34,501 bases of DNA from Fidelibacterota bacterium (GTDB lineage: Bacteria > Fidelibacterota > UBA2242), in contig DSAS01000023.1 in NCBI GenBank assembly GCA_011046365.1, positions 1 to 34,501 of the forward strand. The letters are read 5' to 3'. Under the pieces are notes generated by a model. It saw only the letters and a program-made list of their open reading frames with translations. It was not told where the DNA came from and ran no database searches. Below are positions 26,435 through 34,501 of the stretch, in pieces. Position 1 is the first letter of the stretch. Each line of letters begins with the position of its first letter. The translations under genes and the position numbers were made by a program.

Positions 26435-28171
26435 ATGTTTTTACCTGCCACAAAATTGGAAATGGAAAAACTCGGCTGGCTGCAGTGTGATGTCATTCTG
26501 ATCACCGGGGATGTCTACATTGACTGCCCTCAAATCGGCATCTCCATTATCGGGAAGCTACTTCTGAAACAAGGTTATAAAGTCGGCATCATCGCACAGC
26601 CGGACCCGAATAGCGACTTAGATATTTCGCGGCTCGGGGAACCGCGCCTGTTTTGGGGCGTCAGTGGTGGCTGTGTTGATTCGATGGTTGCCAACTATAC
26701 TGCATTGAAAAAATTCCGGCGCCACGACGACTATACGCCCGGCGGCTTGAATAACCGTCGTCCCGATCGGGCAGTCATCGTTTACAGCAACCTGATCCGC
26801 CGCTATTTTAAAAACACCGCCCCCATCATCCTGGGCGGCATCGAAGCCAGCCTGCGCCGGATCACGCATTACGACTACTGGTCCGACAAACTCCGTCGCC
26901 CGATTCTCTTTGACGCCAAAGCCGATTATTTGGTTTACGGCATGGCGGAAAAGACCATAGTCAAACTGGCTGAGTCTCTTCGGTCCGATAAATCACCTAT
27001 GACACTGAGAGGTATCAGCTTTATTGCCGATTCAGTACCAAACAATTACCGGGTACTGCCCGCTTACCAATCAGTGATCAGAGACAAAAAAGCGTTTATC
27101 AGCATGTTCCATGAATTTTACCAAAACAGCGATCCGCTGAATGCCAGCGGGCTGGTGCAAAAAATTGACACCCGTTATCTGGTTCAGAATCCGCCTGACT
27201 TTTATCTGAGCCAAAAGGAGCTGGACGATATTTACGCTCTTGATTTCGAACGCGCCGTGCATCCTTTTTACGCCCGGCAGGGCAGGGTCAAAGCGCTGGA
27301 GACAATTCAGTTTTCCATCAATTCTCACCGCGGCTGCTACGGTGAATGCAATTTCTGCTCTATCGGCGTTCACGAAGGTCGCACTGTCCGCTGGCGCAGC
27401 CATGACTCCATCATTCAAGAAGCAAAACGACTCACCTCTCACCCCGATTTTCGGGGTATCATTACCGATGTCGGCGGACCCACCGCCAATATGTACGGCT
27501 TTGAATGCCAAAAAAAGTTGAAAAGTGGTGCCTGTACTGACAAACGCTGTCTCTACCCGGAGAAATGTCCGCAGCTGCCCGTCCATCATGATCGCCAAAT
27601 CAGGTTGCTGCAGGAGCTGCGCAAAATTCCCGGCATCAAACATCTCTTTATCGGCTCCGGTATTCGCTACGATCTCGTCATTACCGATAAAAAATATGGT
27701 CTCAAATACCTTCAAAATGTCGCGCGCTATCACACCTCCGGACAGCTGAAAATCGCACCAGAACACAGTAAAAAAGCGGTTTTGGAGAAAATGGGCAAGC
27801 CGGCAATTGATTCTTTACTTGAATTTAAGCGTCAATTTGATAGATTTTCCGAGTCTGCCGGAAAACGGCAATTTTTGACTTACTACTTTATTGCAGCCCA
27901 TCCCGGCTGCAGCGAGAAGGATATGCGGGCACTCAAAGACTTTGCCAGCCGAGAACTGCACATCAACCCGGAACAGGTTCAGGTATTTACACCCTTGCCT
28001 TCCACCTACTCCGCATTGATGTATTATACGGGAGTTGACCCCTTTACACTGGAAAAACTCACCGTAGAGAAAACAATCCGGGGAAAAGCAGCCCAAAAAT
28101 CCATATTGACATCGAAAATGCCCGGAAATTTTCAAAAAGGAAACATCAGATATGGAAAAAGAACAACGTGA
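26435..28171 (+). CDS. YgiQ-family radical SAM protein
   Basis: The 578-aa protein has the layout of the UPF0313/YgiQ family. It begins with MFLPATKLEMEKLGW, followed by a B12-binding-like Rossmann region with DVYIDCPQIGISIIGKLLLKQGYKVGII. GGIEASLRRITHYDYWSDKLR comes at about 134-154. The radical SAM cluster motif CYGECNFC has C301, C305 and C308. The family region DVGGPTANMYG and IAPEHSKKAVLEKMGKP follow. Radical SAM enzymes use a [4Fe-4S] cluster and S-adenosylmethionine; the substrate of this family is unknown to me. It is shorter than E. coli YgiQ (739 aa) but otherwise complete. Its end overlaps the histidine kinase gene by 20 bp. Confidence 0.94.
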   Translation: MFLPATKLEMEKLGWLQCDVILITGDVYIDCPQIGISIIGKLLLKQGYKVGIIAQPDPNSDLDISRLGEPRLFWGVSGGCVDSMVANYTALKKFRRHDDYTPGGLNNRRPDRAVIVYSNLIRRYFKNTAPIILGGIEASLRRITHYDYWSDKLRRPILFDAKADYLVYGMAEKTIVKLAESLRSDKSPMTLRGISFIADSVPNNYRVLPAYQSVIRDKKAFISMFHEFYQNSDPLNASGLVQKIDTRYLVQNPPDFYLSQKELDDIYALDFERAVHPFYARQGRVKALETIQFSINSHRGCYGECNFCSIGVHEGRTVRWRSHDSIIQEAKRLTSHPDFRGIITDVGGPTANMYGFECQKKLKSGACTDKRCLYPEKCPQLPVHHDRQIRLLQELRKIPGIKHLFIGSGIRYDLVITDKKYGLKYLQNVARYHTSGQLKIAPEHSKKAVLEKMGKPAIDSLLEFKRQFDRFSESAGKRQFLTYYFIAAHPGCSEKDMRALKDFASRELHINPEQVQVFTPLPSTYSALMYYTGVDPFTLEKLTVEKTIRGKAAQKSILTSKMPGNFQKGNIRYGKRTT

Positions 28172-29513
28172 CGAACTGGTCAATGCGCTGCGACAGATCA
28201 GCGCGGGCAATTACCATCCCCATATCCCCGTCCGAGGAAATGCGTCCTACCGTCAGCTGTCCGCCGCAATTTTAGACGTCGGCAATTCCTTTGAAAAACA
28301 TTTTCAGCAGGAGCGACTGCTGGGCAGCATCACCGAAAAGATCAATGATGGTCTGTTATTGGAAGAAATTTTAAACCATGTATTTCAATCCTTCAGGGAA
28401 ATCATTCCCTACCATCGCATCAGCATCGCTCTGCTTGATAAAGATAACAAAAAACTCCGGTCCTGCTGTGTCCGCTCTGACGCCACCAAGATCAAGATTG
28501 CCAAGGGGTATTCCGCCCCCCTCGAAGGCAGTAGTTTGGCAAATATTATCGCGACCGGAAAACCCCGCATCATCAACGATCTGCGCAACTACCTGAAAAA
28601 ACATCCCTTGTCTACTTCTACCAAACTGATCGTCGCGGAGGGCATGCGCTCCAGTCTTACCTGCCCGTTGATCGCAACCCACGAACCCGTGGGGTTGATT
28701 TTCTTTTCCAGCATGCAGACCGATACCTATAAAAATATTCACATCAGCCTTTTTCAGAAAATCGCCCGGCAGCTCTCTGTAACTCTCGAAAAAAGCCGGA
28801 TGTATGAAGAACTGATGCAGCTCAATGAACTCAAAAACAGATTTCTCGGTATCGCCGCTCACGATCTGCGCAGCCCTATCGGAGTGATTAAAAATTTTAT
28901 TATTCTGTTCCTGAACGGTTATCTGGGAGAAATTGACGATAAACAGCGCGAAGTCCTGAGCACCATGGACAAAAACTGTGACCGCATGCTGAATCTGATT
29001 CACAACCTGCTGGATTTAAGCGCCATTGAATCGGGAAAACTGGAACTGAAACCGGAGCCCCTGGACCTGCAGAAATTTTTTCACACCTATCAGTCAATGA
29101 CCAAATCTCTGGCGGAGCAAAAACAGATCGAATTGACCCTGAACATCGAGCCTGATCTGCCGGATATTATGGTTGATTCAAACCGGATTATGCAGGTTCT
29201 TGATAATCTTGTCACCAACGCCATCAAATTTTCGCACCCCAACACGACGGTAACCATCAGTGCCCGAAAAAGGAACGGCTTGGTGGAGATATCCGTCGCC
29301 GACCATGGACAGGGAATCCCACCGGACGAAATATCGAAGATATTCAAGGAATTCAGCAAGACCAGCGTCCGACCCACCGGTGGTGAAAAGAGCACCGGGC
29401 TGGGGCTGGCGATTGTCCGACGGATCATCGAAGCTCACAACGGCACGATTGAAGTGGACAGTACCGTCGGTAAAGGAACGACATTTACCATCAATCTGCC
29501 TATCGGCAACTAA
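28152..29513 (+). CDS. Soluble GAF-domain sensor histidine kinase
   Basis: The 453-aa protein has no obvious membrane helix. A short N-terminal region (1-50) precedes a GAF domain (about 65-215). The HisKA domain has the phosphoacceptor H237 in FLGIAAHDLRSPIG, and the HATPase domain has N-box DNLVTNAIKFS (351-361), G1 VADHGQGIP, F-box KIFKEFSKTS and G2 STGLGLAIVRRI. It is a cytoplasmic kinase that should sense a small ligand or redox state through GAF and phosphorylate a response regulator. No response regulator gene is adjacent, so it is an orphan here. AAGGAA precedes the ATG. The 20-bp overlap with the radical SAM gene suggests co-translation. Confidence 0.95.
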   Translation: MEKEQRDELVNALRQISAGNYHPHIPVRGNASYRQLSAAILDVGNSFEKHFQQERLLGSITEKINDGLLLEEILNHVFQSFREIIPYHRISIALLDKDNKKLRSCCVRSDATKIKIAKGYSAPLEGSSLANIIATGKPRIINDLRNYLKKHPLSTSTKLIVAEGMRSSLTCPLIATHEPVGLIFFSSMQTDTYKNIHISLFQKIARQLSVTLEKSRMYEELMQLNELKNRFLGIAAHDLRSPIGVIKNFIILFLNGYLGEIDDKQREVLSTMDKNCDRMLNLIHNLLDLSAIESGKLELKPEPLDLQKFFHTYQSMTKSLAEQKQIELTLNIEPDLPDIMVDSNRIMQVLDNLVTNAIKFSHPNTTVTISARKRNGLVEISVADHGQGIPPDEISKIFKEFSKTSVRPTGGEKSTGLGLAIVRRIIEAHNGTIEVDSTVGKGTTFTINLPIGN

Positions 29514-29536
29514 TTCAGGACAGATATGTCTTCACA

Positions 29537-30283
29537 TTAATCGGTTTGCCCGACCGACTCCAGTTTCAGCACCAGCGAACCAAAGCGGGCGTCATTGGAT
29601 ATGATCACCGGCAGTCGTCGCTCATCCACAGTGAGGTGAATGGTTATTTTGCTCTTGTGTTTCAGCAGTGTTCCTGATTCCACATAGGGCTCTAGCACAA
29701 AGCACTCCATTTTGCCGATCGGTGCTTTGACCCACTCCCGGCGGTCAACTTTGATGTAAAAAGGTATTAGAGAGTCATTATCAAAGTAGTTGATTTTGAT
29801 AACATCCCCCACCGCCAAATCCAGCGTCCGGACATAATAAAACATGGACAACCCGTCATGAACCCGGGCTGGTATTGAATCCTGCTTGCTTGCGGAAATC
29901 GAAATTCCCCTGTCATAATCAAAATCAACAGAATACTTTTTTCGGTATTTGCCCTCCCGAAGGGATTTTTCAAACCGCAGTGAAAACCGACCGGACGAAT
30001 CCATCCAGGAATCCATGTAATCGCGCACCTTGTAAAAGCGGTCAAAAAAGGGCAGCGATTCCGTTCCCGAGCGGACATGGCAGGCGCTCTTTCCGTTAAT
30101 CTCCTCAAACCCGACACACTCCAGAAAGGATTCACCGCCTTTGATAAAATTAAACCAGGCGGAATAGTTCAATTTCTCACCAGTTTTAAAAGGCACCCGG
30201 CTTTGTGCCGCCGTAAAATTACTGATGGACAAAATCAGCAATCCGATAACGGTAAAAAATTTAAAGCCACACTTTTTCGGGAT
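29537..30283 (-). CDS. DUF3108 secreted protein (start codon uncertain)
   Basis: The mature part matches the DUF3108 pattern: FKTGEKLNYSAWFNFIKGGESFLEC near the N-terminus, FYKVRDYMDSWMD, then beta-strands with AARVHDGLSMFYYVRTLDL-like spacing and IGKMECFVLEPYVESG. Function is unknown; the family is periplasmic and beta-rich. The first ordinary start codon in frame is TTG 30241, which would give only a bare hydrophobic core. Fourteen further in-frame codons encode PKKCGFKFF..., the basic n-region of a signal peptide, and a GGAG lies 7 nt before an ATC at 30283. I therefore place the start there (248 aa). It overlaps the stop of the kinase gene and is convergent with the histidine kinase. Confidence 0.8.
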   Translation of the reverse strand: MPKKCGFKFFTVIGLLILSISNFTAAQSRVPFKTGEKLNYSAWFNFIKGGESFLECVGFEEINGKSACHVRSGTESLPFFDRFYKVRDYMDSWMDSSGRFSLRFEKSLREGKYRKKYSVDFDYDRGISISASKQDSIPARVHDGLSMFYYVRTLDLAVGDVIKINYFDNDSLIPFYIKVDRREWVKAPIGKMECFVLEPYVESGTLLKHKSKITIHLTVDERRLPVIISNDARFGSLVLKLESVGQTD

Positions 30284-30284
30284 A

Positions 30285-31040
30285 TCAATTCTCCGGTTTT
30301 TGGGATGTAAACAAACTCCTTTTCAATGGCGCAACCAGGTGATTTGCATTTTCAGAATCATAGTGCAGCAGAAAATGGAGCCAGAGGCAATCTTCGTGAT
30401 CATAATTCAATTGACAATTGCAGAGATTCAACCGGGCAATATTCTGCATGCGCTCTTTAATTGACAGCCGCTTGTGATATTTCGCCAGCGTCAAATCGAC
30501 TAGAAAAACGGCATTATGATTATTCTCGGCAATTAAAAAATTGTCCAGGTCAAGATCGTGGTGCAGGAACCCGGCGCGATGCACAACCGCAACAATCTCA
30601 GCGACTTTGCGAATAAATTCACATTTTTGCGGAAAGGACACGGGCGCACTATTTAAAAAGCGAGCCCCGGTCTGATGTTCACCAACATATTCACAGATGA
30701 AAATATTGTGATTGACAAATCCCGCCTGGCGCTGGGTATACATCGCCACCGGTTTGGGAACCGGAATGCCCAGTTCCAGAAGCCGATGACTCGTTTCCCA
30801 AACCTTCTCGGCTTTGGATTTGAAGAAAGGGCTGATAAAGGGATTGCGTGCCTTCCGCCAGCCATAGCATTTTACAACTACCTGCTGAAACCGGCTGTCC
30901 AACTCCAACTCCAGCCGGGCGACAACATTCGGGCGGCGCCGGTAGACCTCGCTGGCATACTCAATAATCCAGCCCTTGTTCTGCAATCCTTCAAACTGAT
31001 AGCGACTCAGTTTTGGACCGATATAAGAAGATTTTTTCAT
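30285..31040 (-). CDS. WaaP/Kdo-kinase-like lipopolysaccharide kinase family protein
   Basis: The 251-aa protein has a compact protein-kinase-like fold. A likely ATP lysine is K57 (QQVVVKCYG), IFICEYVGEH forms the hinge at about 113-122, the catalytic loop is HHDLDLDNFLI (160-170) with D162 and N167, and D182 in FLVDL would bind metal. This resembles the Kdo/WaaP kinase family, which phosphorylates sugars of the LPS inner core. A basic segment GWRKARNPFISPFFKSKAEK follows the lysine, as in those enzymes. It lies between an MsbA-like exporter (41 bp upstream) and a DUF3108 gene on the same strand, so a role in envelope glycolipids is likely. The exact substrate is not shown. Confidence 0.85.
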   Translation of the reverse strand: MKKSSYIGPKLSRYQFEGLQNKGWIIEYASEVYRRRPNVVARLELELDSRFQQVVVKCYGWRKARNPFISPFFKSKAEKVWETSHRLLELGIPVPKPVAMYTQRQAGFVNHNIFICEYVGEHQTGARFLNSAPVSFPQKCEFIRKVAEIVAVVHRAGFLHHDLDLDNFLIAENNHNAVFLVDLTLAKYHKRLSIKERMQNIARLNLCNCQLNYDHEDCLWLHFLLHYDSENANHLVAPLKRSLFTSQKPEN

Positions 31041-31081
31041 CCTCCCTCTGCGCGTTTTAAGCGTTGCAATGAATTTTAACC

Positions 31082-32932
31082 TTAAGCCAGATTATCCATG
31101 TTCATAAACTGAATATCGTAAAGATAGCGATAAATTCCATCCCGGCTGAGAAGGTCCTGGTGGCTGCCCACCTCGGCAATTTCACCCTTATCCAAAACAA
31201 TAATTCGGTTAGCTGTCTGAATGGTCGCCAGACGATGGGCAATCACGAAGACGGTGCGGTCCCGCATAAGCCGGTCAATCGCCGATTGGACCTTTTGCTC
31301 CGATTCCGTATCCAGCGACGAGGTCGCTTCATCAAGAATCAGAATCGGGGGATTTTTCAGCAACGCCCGGGCAATGGCGATCCGCTGAGCCTGACCACCG
31401 GAGAGCCTGGAACCCTGATCGCCGATAACGGTCTCGTACTTGTCTGGGAAATCCACAATGAACTCGTGCGCATTGGCGGCTTTTGCAGCGGTAATCACCG
31501 CTTCGGGGTCGGCATCACTCAGCCCATACGCAATATTATTGAAAACCGTGTCATTGAATAAAATCGTCTGCTGGGTTACAATGCCCATCAGCGAGCGCAG
31601 AGACGCCAGTGTGACATCACGAATATCAACCCCATCAATGGAGATGCGACCGCGGCTCACATCATAGAAACGGGGCAGCAGGTCAACCAGGGTGGACTTT
31701 CCGGCGCCACTGTGCCCGACGATCGCCACGATCTCACCTTTCTTTAATTCCAGATTGATATCCTTCAAAACGTCGCCGTCCTGCTTATTGTATTGAAACC
31801 AGACATTCTGATAGCAAATCTCGCGCCCGAAGCCGGTCAGCTCAAGGGCACCCGGTTTTTCCACAATCTCGGGTTTTTCATCCAAAATCGAAAAAATCCG
31901 GGTCGCCGACGCAATTCCCTCCTGCAGGTCCACATTCACCGTGTTCAGCGACCGAATCGGTGTCAGAATGGTAAAGAGCAGGATTATGAAGCGGATGAAA
32001 TCTTCGGCTTCGATGCCACTGCCGCTCAGGACCTGATTACCGCCAATCCAGAGCAGGATCACCCCCACGGCAACGCTGAAGATTTCATTGGTCGGCGTGG
32101 AAATAGCCCGGAGCCGCCGCCGCCGAAATGTCAGGCGAAAATAATTCAGGGTTTCCCTGAAAAACCGATTCTTTTCAAAGGCTTCCATGGCAAAGGCTTT
32201 GACCACCCGAATACCGTTGATTGTCTCATTCAGAATAGCCGTAATCCCGGCGATTTTGCGGGATGTGCGAATTGACTTGCGCCGGATACTCTGACCGACC
32301 TGAGAGATGACCACCATGGTCACCGGCAGAATCACAATCGCCAGCAGAGCCAATTTCCAGGAAATAATAAACATCAAAACCACAAAGGTCAGAATATTGA
32401 TCGGCTCGACGATCAGTTTATCAAAGCTCACCGTGAACGCCCGCCGCATTACCCCCACGTCATTGAGAATAATGGACATCAATTCCCCGCTCTTTTTGCG
32501 GTGAAAATAGGAAAGCGACAAATTGTGGAGATGTTCATAGAGCCGGTTGCGAATATTCATTATCAATTTCAATTGAACATACCCGAAGGAAATACTTTTC
32601 AAATAAAAAAAGACATTCTTCAGCAAAAACGCCAAGAAAATGATAATGCAGAGCCTTTTCAGAGACTGGTGGGGGTTCTCTTTGATCAGGATTTGGTTGG
32701 TGTAGTTTTTAATTTTGGCGTTCAAGTCCATTTTCGCCGGCAGCAGCTCTTCGGCTTGACGTTCCTGAACCACCTCCGCGTGTTTCTGGGGAAAGATAAC
32801 ATTCACGAAAGACGCCGTCAGCCAGACTGAGGCGCTGTTAAACAATACATAAAGAAACGAAGCGAGCAGACCCAGCAGCAGGGTTTTCCAATAGACTTTG
32901 ACCCACCCGAGGATTCTGAGGTAAATTTTCAT
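31082..32932 (-). CDS. MsbA-like ABC exporter (fused membrane and ATPase domains)
   Basis: The 616-aa half-transporter has an N-terminal six-helix exporter domain (about 15-345) and a C-terminal ATPase. Walker A GHSGAGKST is near residue 406, the Q-loop VTQQTILFNDTVFNNIAYG follows, the signature LSGGQAQRIAIARALL is near 509, Walker B ILILDEATSSLD near 529 and the H-loop VIAHRLAT near 560. Dimeric exporters of this type include MsbA, which flips lipid A across the inner membrane, and multidrug pumps. A long charged insertion after the first helix (about 45-85, QERQAEELLPAKMD) is somewhat unusual. The adjacent LPS kinase-like gene favours a lipid A role. Confidence 0.9.
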   Translation of the reverse strand: MKIYLRILGWVKVYWKTLLLGLLASFLYVLFNSASVWLTASFVNVIFPQKHAEVVQERQAEELLPAKMDLNAKIKNYTNQILIKENPHQSLKRLCIIIFLAFLLKNVFFYLKSISFGYVQLKLIMNIRNRLYEHLHNLSLSYFHRKKSGELMSIILNDVGVMRRAFTVSFDKLIVEPINILTFVVLMFIISWKLALLAIVILPVTMVVISQVGQSIRRKSIRTSRKIAGITAILNETINGIRVVKAFAMEAFEKNRFFRETLNYFRLTFRRRRLRAISTPTNEIFSVAVGVILLWIGGNQVLSGSGIEAEDFIRFIILLFTILTPIRSLNTVNVDLQEGIASATRIFSILDEKPEIVEKPGALELTGFGREICYQNVWFQYNKQDGDVLKDINLELKKGEIVAIVGHSGAGKSTLVDLLPRFYDVSRGRISIDGVDIRDVTLASLRSLMGIVTQQTILFNDTVFNNIAYGLSDADPEAVITAAKAANAHEFIVDFPDKYETVIGDQGSRLSGGQAQRIAIARALLKNPPILILDEATSSLDTESEQKVQSAIDRLMRDRTVFVIAHRLATIQTANRIIVLDKGEIAEVGSHQDLLSRDGIYRYLYDIQFMNMDNLA

Positions 32933-33158
32933 CGCCGTTGTACTGAAATTATTTCGCTGTTCATTCCCAATTCACCAAAGTACCTTCAAATTTAATACTA
33001 TTCCTTTAGAAATAAAGTAACTTCCTGATTTTTCGGCTTGGATTGTTACTGCTGTCAGCGGCTAACTGGTGACGAATCTGTTGTTGTGACCTTGGTAAAA
33101 ATTCAATAAGTTTATGCCGGTTTTTTTTACTGGTATCTCTAATACTGATTGTTAAAAA

Positions 33159-34501
33159 ATGTTGAAATATTTCCAGTCAATAACCCAAAAATTCCTACGA
33201 TCCACCAGCCAAACGGTGCGGACACAGCTATTTCGTTCCGAACATATCTTCATGATCACCGCCGCCATTATAATCGGAATTCTCGGCGGTTTCGGCGCCA
33301 TTGGATTTCGTAAAATGATACAGTTTTTTCAGAAAATCTTCTGGCAGGCGGAACCGTTTTCCATTGCGGTTGTACAGAATACCCCACCGTTTTTCCGACT
33401 ACTCATCCCGACGTTGGGCGGATTATTGTGTGGCACAATTGTCTACAAATTTGCCCGGGAAGCCAGGGGACATGGTGTTCCTGAGGTAATGGAAGCAGTG
33501 GCACTTCGGTCGGGTAAAATGAGACCGCGGGTCGTAGTGGTCAAGGCGCTTGCTTCCGCCATATCCATTGCCTCTGGTGGATCGGTCGGACGCGAAGGAC
33601 CGATTGTCCAGATCGGATCAGCCCTGGGGTCTTCTGTCGGTCAGTTACTGAAAGTGACGGCTCGTCAATTAAAAACCCTGGTGGGTTGCGGTGCTGCCGC
33701 CGGGATTGCCGCAACCTTCAACGCACCCATCGCCGGGGCACTCTTTGCCGCCGAAGTCATTCTGGGCGATTTCGGCGTCGTTCAGTTCAGCCCGATTGTA
33801 ATCTCCTCGGTCACCGCGACTGTTCTGTCAAGGCACTTTATGGGCAACCTGCCGGCTTTTGAGATACCGCCTTACGAATTGATCAGTGCTTTTGAATTTC
33901 TGCCCTATCTGATTCTTGGAATCAGCGCTGGTCTGATCGCTGTGCTGTTTAACATCTCCATTCATAAATCCGAAGATGTTTTTAACAAACTCCCGCTTTC
34001 CGACCCAATCAAAGCCGGTTTCGGCGGTCTTTTAATCGGTGGTATCGCCTTTGCCCTTCCGCATATTCACAGCGTCGGCTATGAAACGATTACCGCCGCT
34101 CTATTGGGAAAAACCGGCATCGGGCTGTTGACTGCCCTGATTTTCGCAAAAATAATCGCCACCTCTGTTACCATCGGTTCAGGAGGTTCCGGCGGTATTT
34201 TTGCGCCCTCGCTCTTTATCGGTGCCATGCTCGGCGGGCTGATCGGCAAAATCGCCCATCTTTACTATCCGGCTGCCACAGCCGGCAGTGGTGCCTATGC
34301 CCTGGTCGGGATGGGGGCGGTGGTCGCGGCGGCAACCCATGCACCCATCTCTGCAATCATCATCATTTTTGAACTGACCAATACCTATCAGATTATCGCG
34401 CCCCTCATGGTCTCCTGCATCATCAGCGTCCTCTTAGCCGGATGGCTGAAAAAGGAATCTATTTACACCGACAAACTAGTTCGGCGGGGCATCAACATTC
34501 G
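33159..34501 (+). CDS. ClC-family chloride channel or transporter (partial)
   Basis: An ATG at 33159 opens a frame that runs to the window end, giving 447 complete residues; the C-terminus is cut. Selectivity-filter motifs are GHGVP (104-108, where the archetype is GSGIP), GREGP (144-148, gating glutamate E146) and GGIFAP near residue 345. The late motif ELTNTYQIIAP has the tyrosine that coordinates the central anion. Hydrophobic helices fill the rest. The glutamate that carries protons in the E. coli exchanger corresponds to V200 in FAAEVILGD, so this may be a channel or an uncoupled carrier. CBS domains often follow and would lie beyond the window. It is divergent from the ABC exporter across 226 bp. 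Confidence 0.93.
   Translation, partial: MLKYFQSITQKFLRSTSQTVRTQLFRSEHIFMITAAIIIGILGGFGAIGFRKMIQFFQKIFWQAEPFSIAVVQNTPPFFRLLIPTLGGLLCGTIVYKFAREARGHGVPEVMEAVALRSGKMRPRVVVVKALASAISIASGGSVGREGPIVQIGSALGSSVGQLLKVTARQLKTLVGCGAAAGIAATFNAPIAGALFAAEVILGDFGVVQFSPIVISSVTATVLSRHFMGNLPAFEIPPYELISAFEFLPYLILGISAGLIAVLFNISIHKSEDVFNKLPLSDPIKAGFGGLLIGGIAFALPHIHSVGYETITAALLGKTGIGLLTALIFAKIIATSVTIGSGGSGGIFAPSLFIGAMLGGLIGKIAHLYYPAATAGSGAYALVGMGAVVAAATHAPISAIIIIFELTNTYQIIAPLMVSCIISVLLAGWLKKESIYTDKLVRRGINI

Noticed and set aside
27071-27766. 231-codon minus-strand frame opposite the radical SAM gene
   Set aside because: Low-complexity mirror of the real gene; the Cys motif and the family match are on the plus strand.
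28371-29003. 210-codon minus-strand frame opposite the histidine kinase
   Set aside because: It overlaps the conserved GAF and HisKA coding region and has no motif of its own.
29514-29536. GACA-GATA-TGTC as a bidirectional terminator between convergent genes
   Set aside because: A four-base-pair stem without T-runs on either side is too weak to call.
1-34501. tRNA genes, CRISPR arrays, insertion sequences, phage genes, toxin-antitoxin pairs
   Set aside because: Read through for cloverleaf-like, repeat-spacer, transposase and small-toxin patterns; nothing convincing was seen, although a covariance-model search could find what the eye cannot.

Overview
The window is about 34.5 kb of bacterial chromosome with medium GC and very dense coding. 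Almost everything is recognisable housekeeping or envelope metabolism. There is no tRNA, rRNA, CRISPR array, insertion sequence or phage gene that I could find. An LptE-like lipoprotein, an MsbA-type exporter and a WaaP-like kinase point to a Gram-negative, LPS-bearing cell. A Bacillus-type AsnRS, a fungal/archaeal-type aspartate-semialdehyde dehydrogenase, a two-subunit class I fumarase and several TTG starts would fit a deep lineage such as the FCB superphylum (Calditrichota/KSB1/Marinimicrobia-like). That placement is an inference, not something I can prove from the sequence.

Left block (1-17754, all minus strand). Read in the direction of transcription: uvrB, purD, a receiver-less sigma-54 activator, lptE, asnS, a TIGR00725/LOG-like Rossmann protein, acylphosphatase, glutamine-dependent nadE, a small secreted protein, a five-helix membrane protein, comEC, a short MFS-transporter-like remnant, a flavin reductase-like protein, sucC, sucD, a 409-bp gap, the two fumarase subunits and a TPR protein cut by the window edge. 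Many junctions overlap by about 4 bp or touch, so much of the block is probably translationally coupled.

Centre (17755-23865, plus strand). A 310-bp divergent region with two stem-loops precedes thrA (fused aspartokinase-homoserine dehydrogenase), asd, thrB and thrC. Together these give every step from aspartate to threonine, with overlapping junctions.

Right block (23866-34501). First comes an SdpR-SdpI pair with a promoter overlapped by a perfect 8-7-8 palindrome, a likely autoregulated immunity cassette without a visible toxin gene. Next are an HI0933/YhiN-type flavoprotein, a YgiQ-type radical SAM protein overlapping a GAF-histidine kinase, and a convergent minus-strand envelope set (MsbA-like ABC exporter, WaaP-like kinase, DUF3108 secreted protein). 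A divergent ClC-family chloride channel/transporter runs off the right edge.

I did not find a clearly new multi-gene system. The best leads are the sigma-54 activator with an acidic linker and no sensory domain, the orphan SdpRI cassette and its operator, the threonine leader structures, the kinase/DUF3108/ABC envelope set with an apparently non-canonical start codon, and two unknown envelope proteins coupled to nadE.
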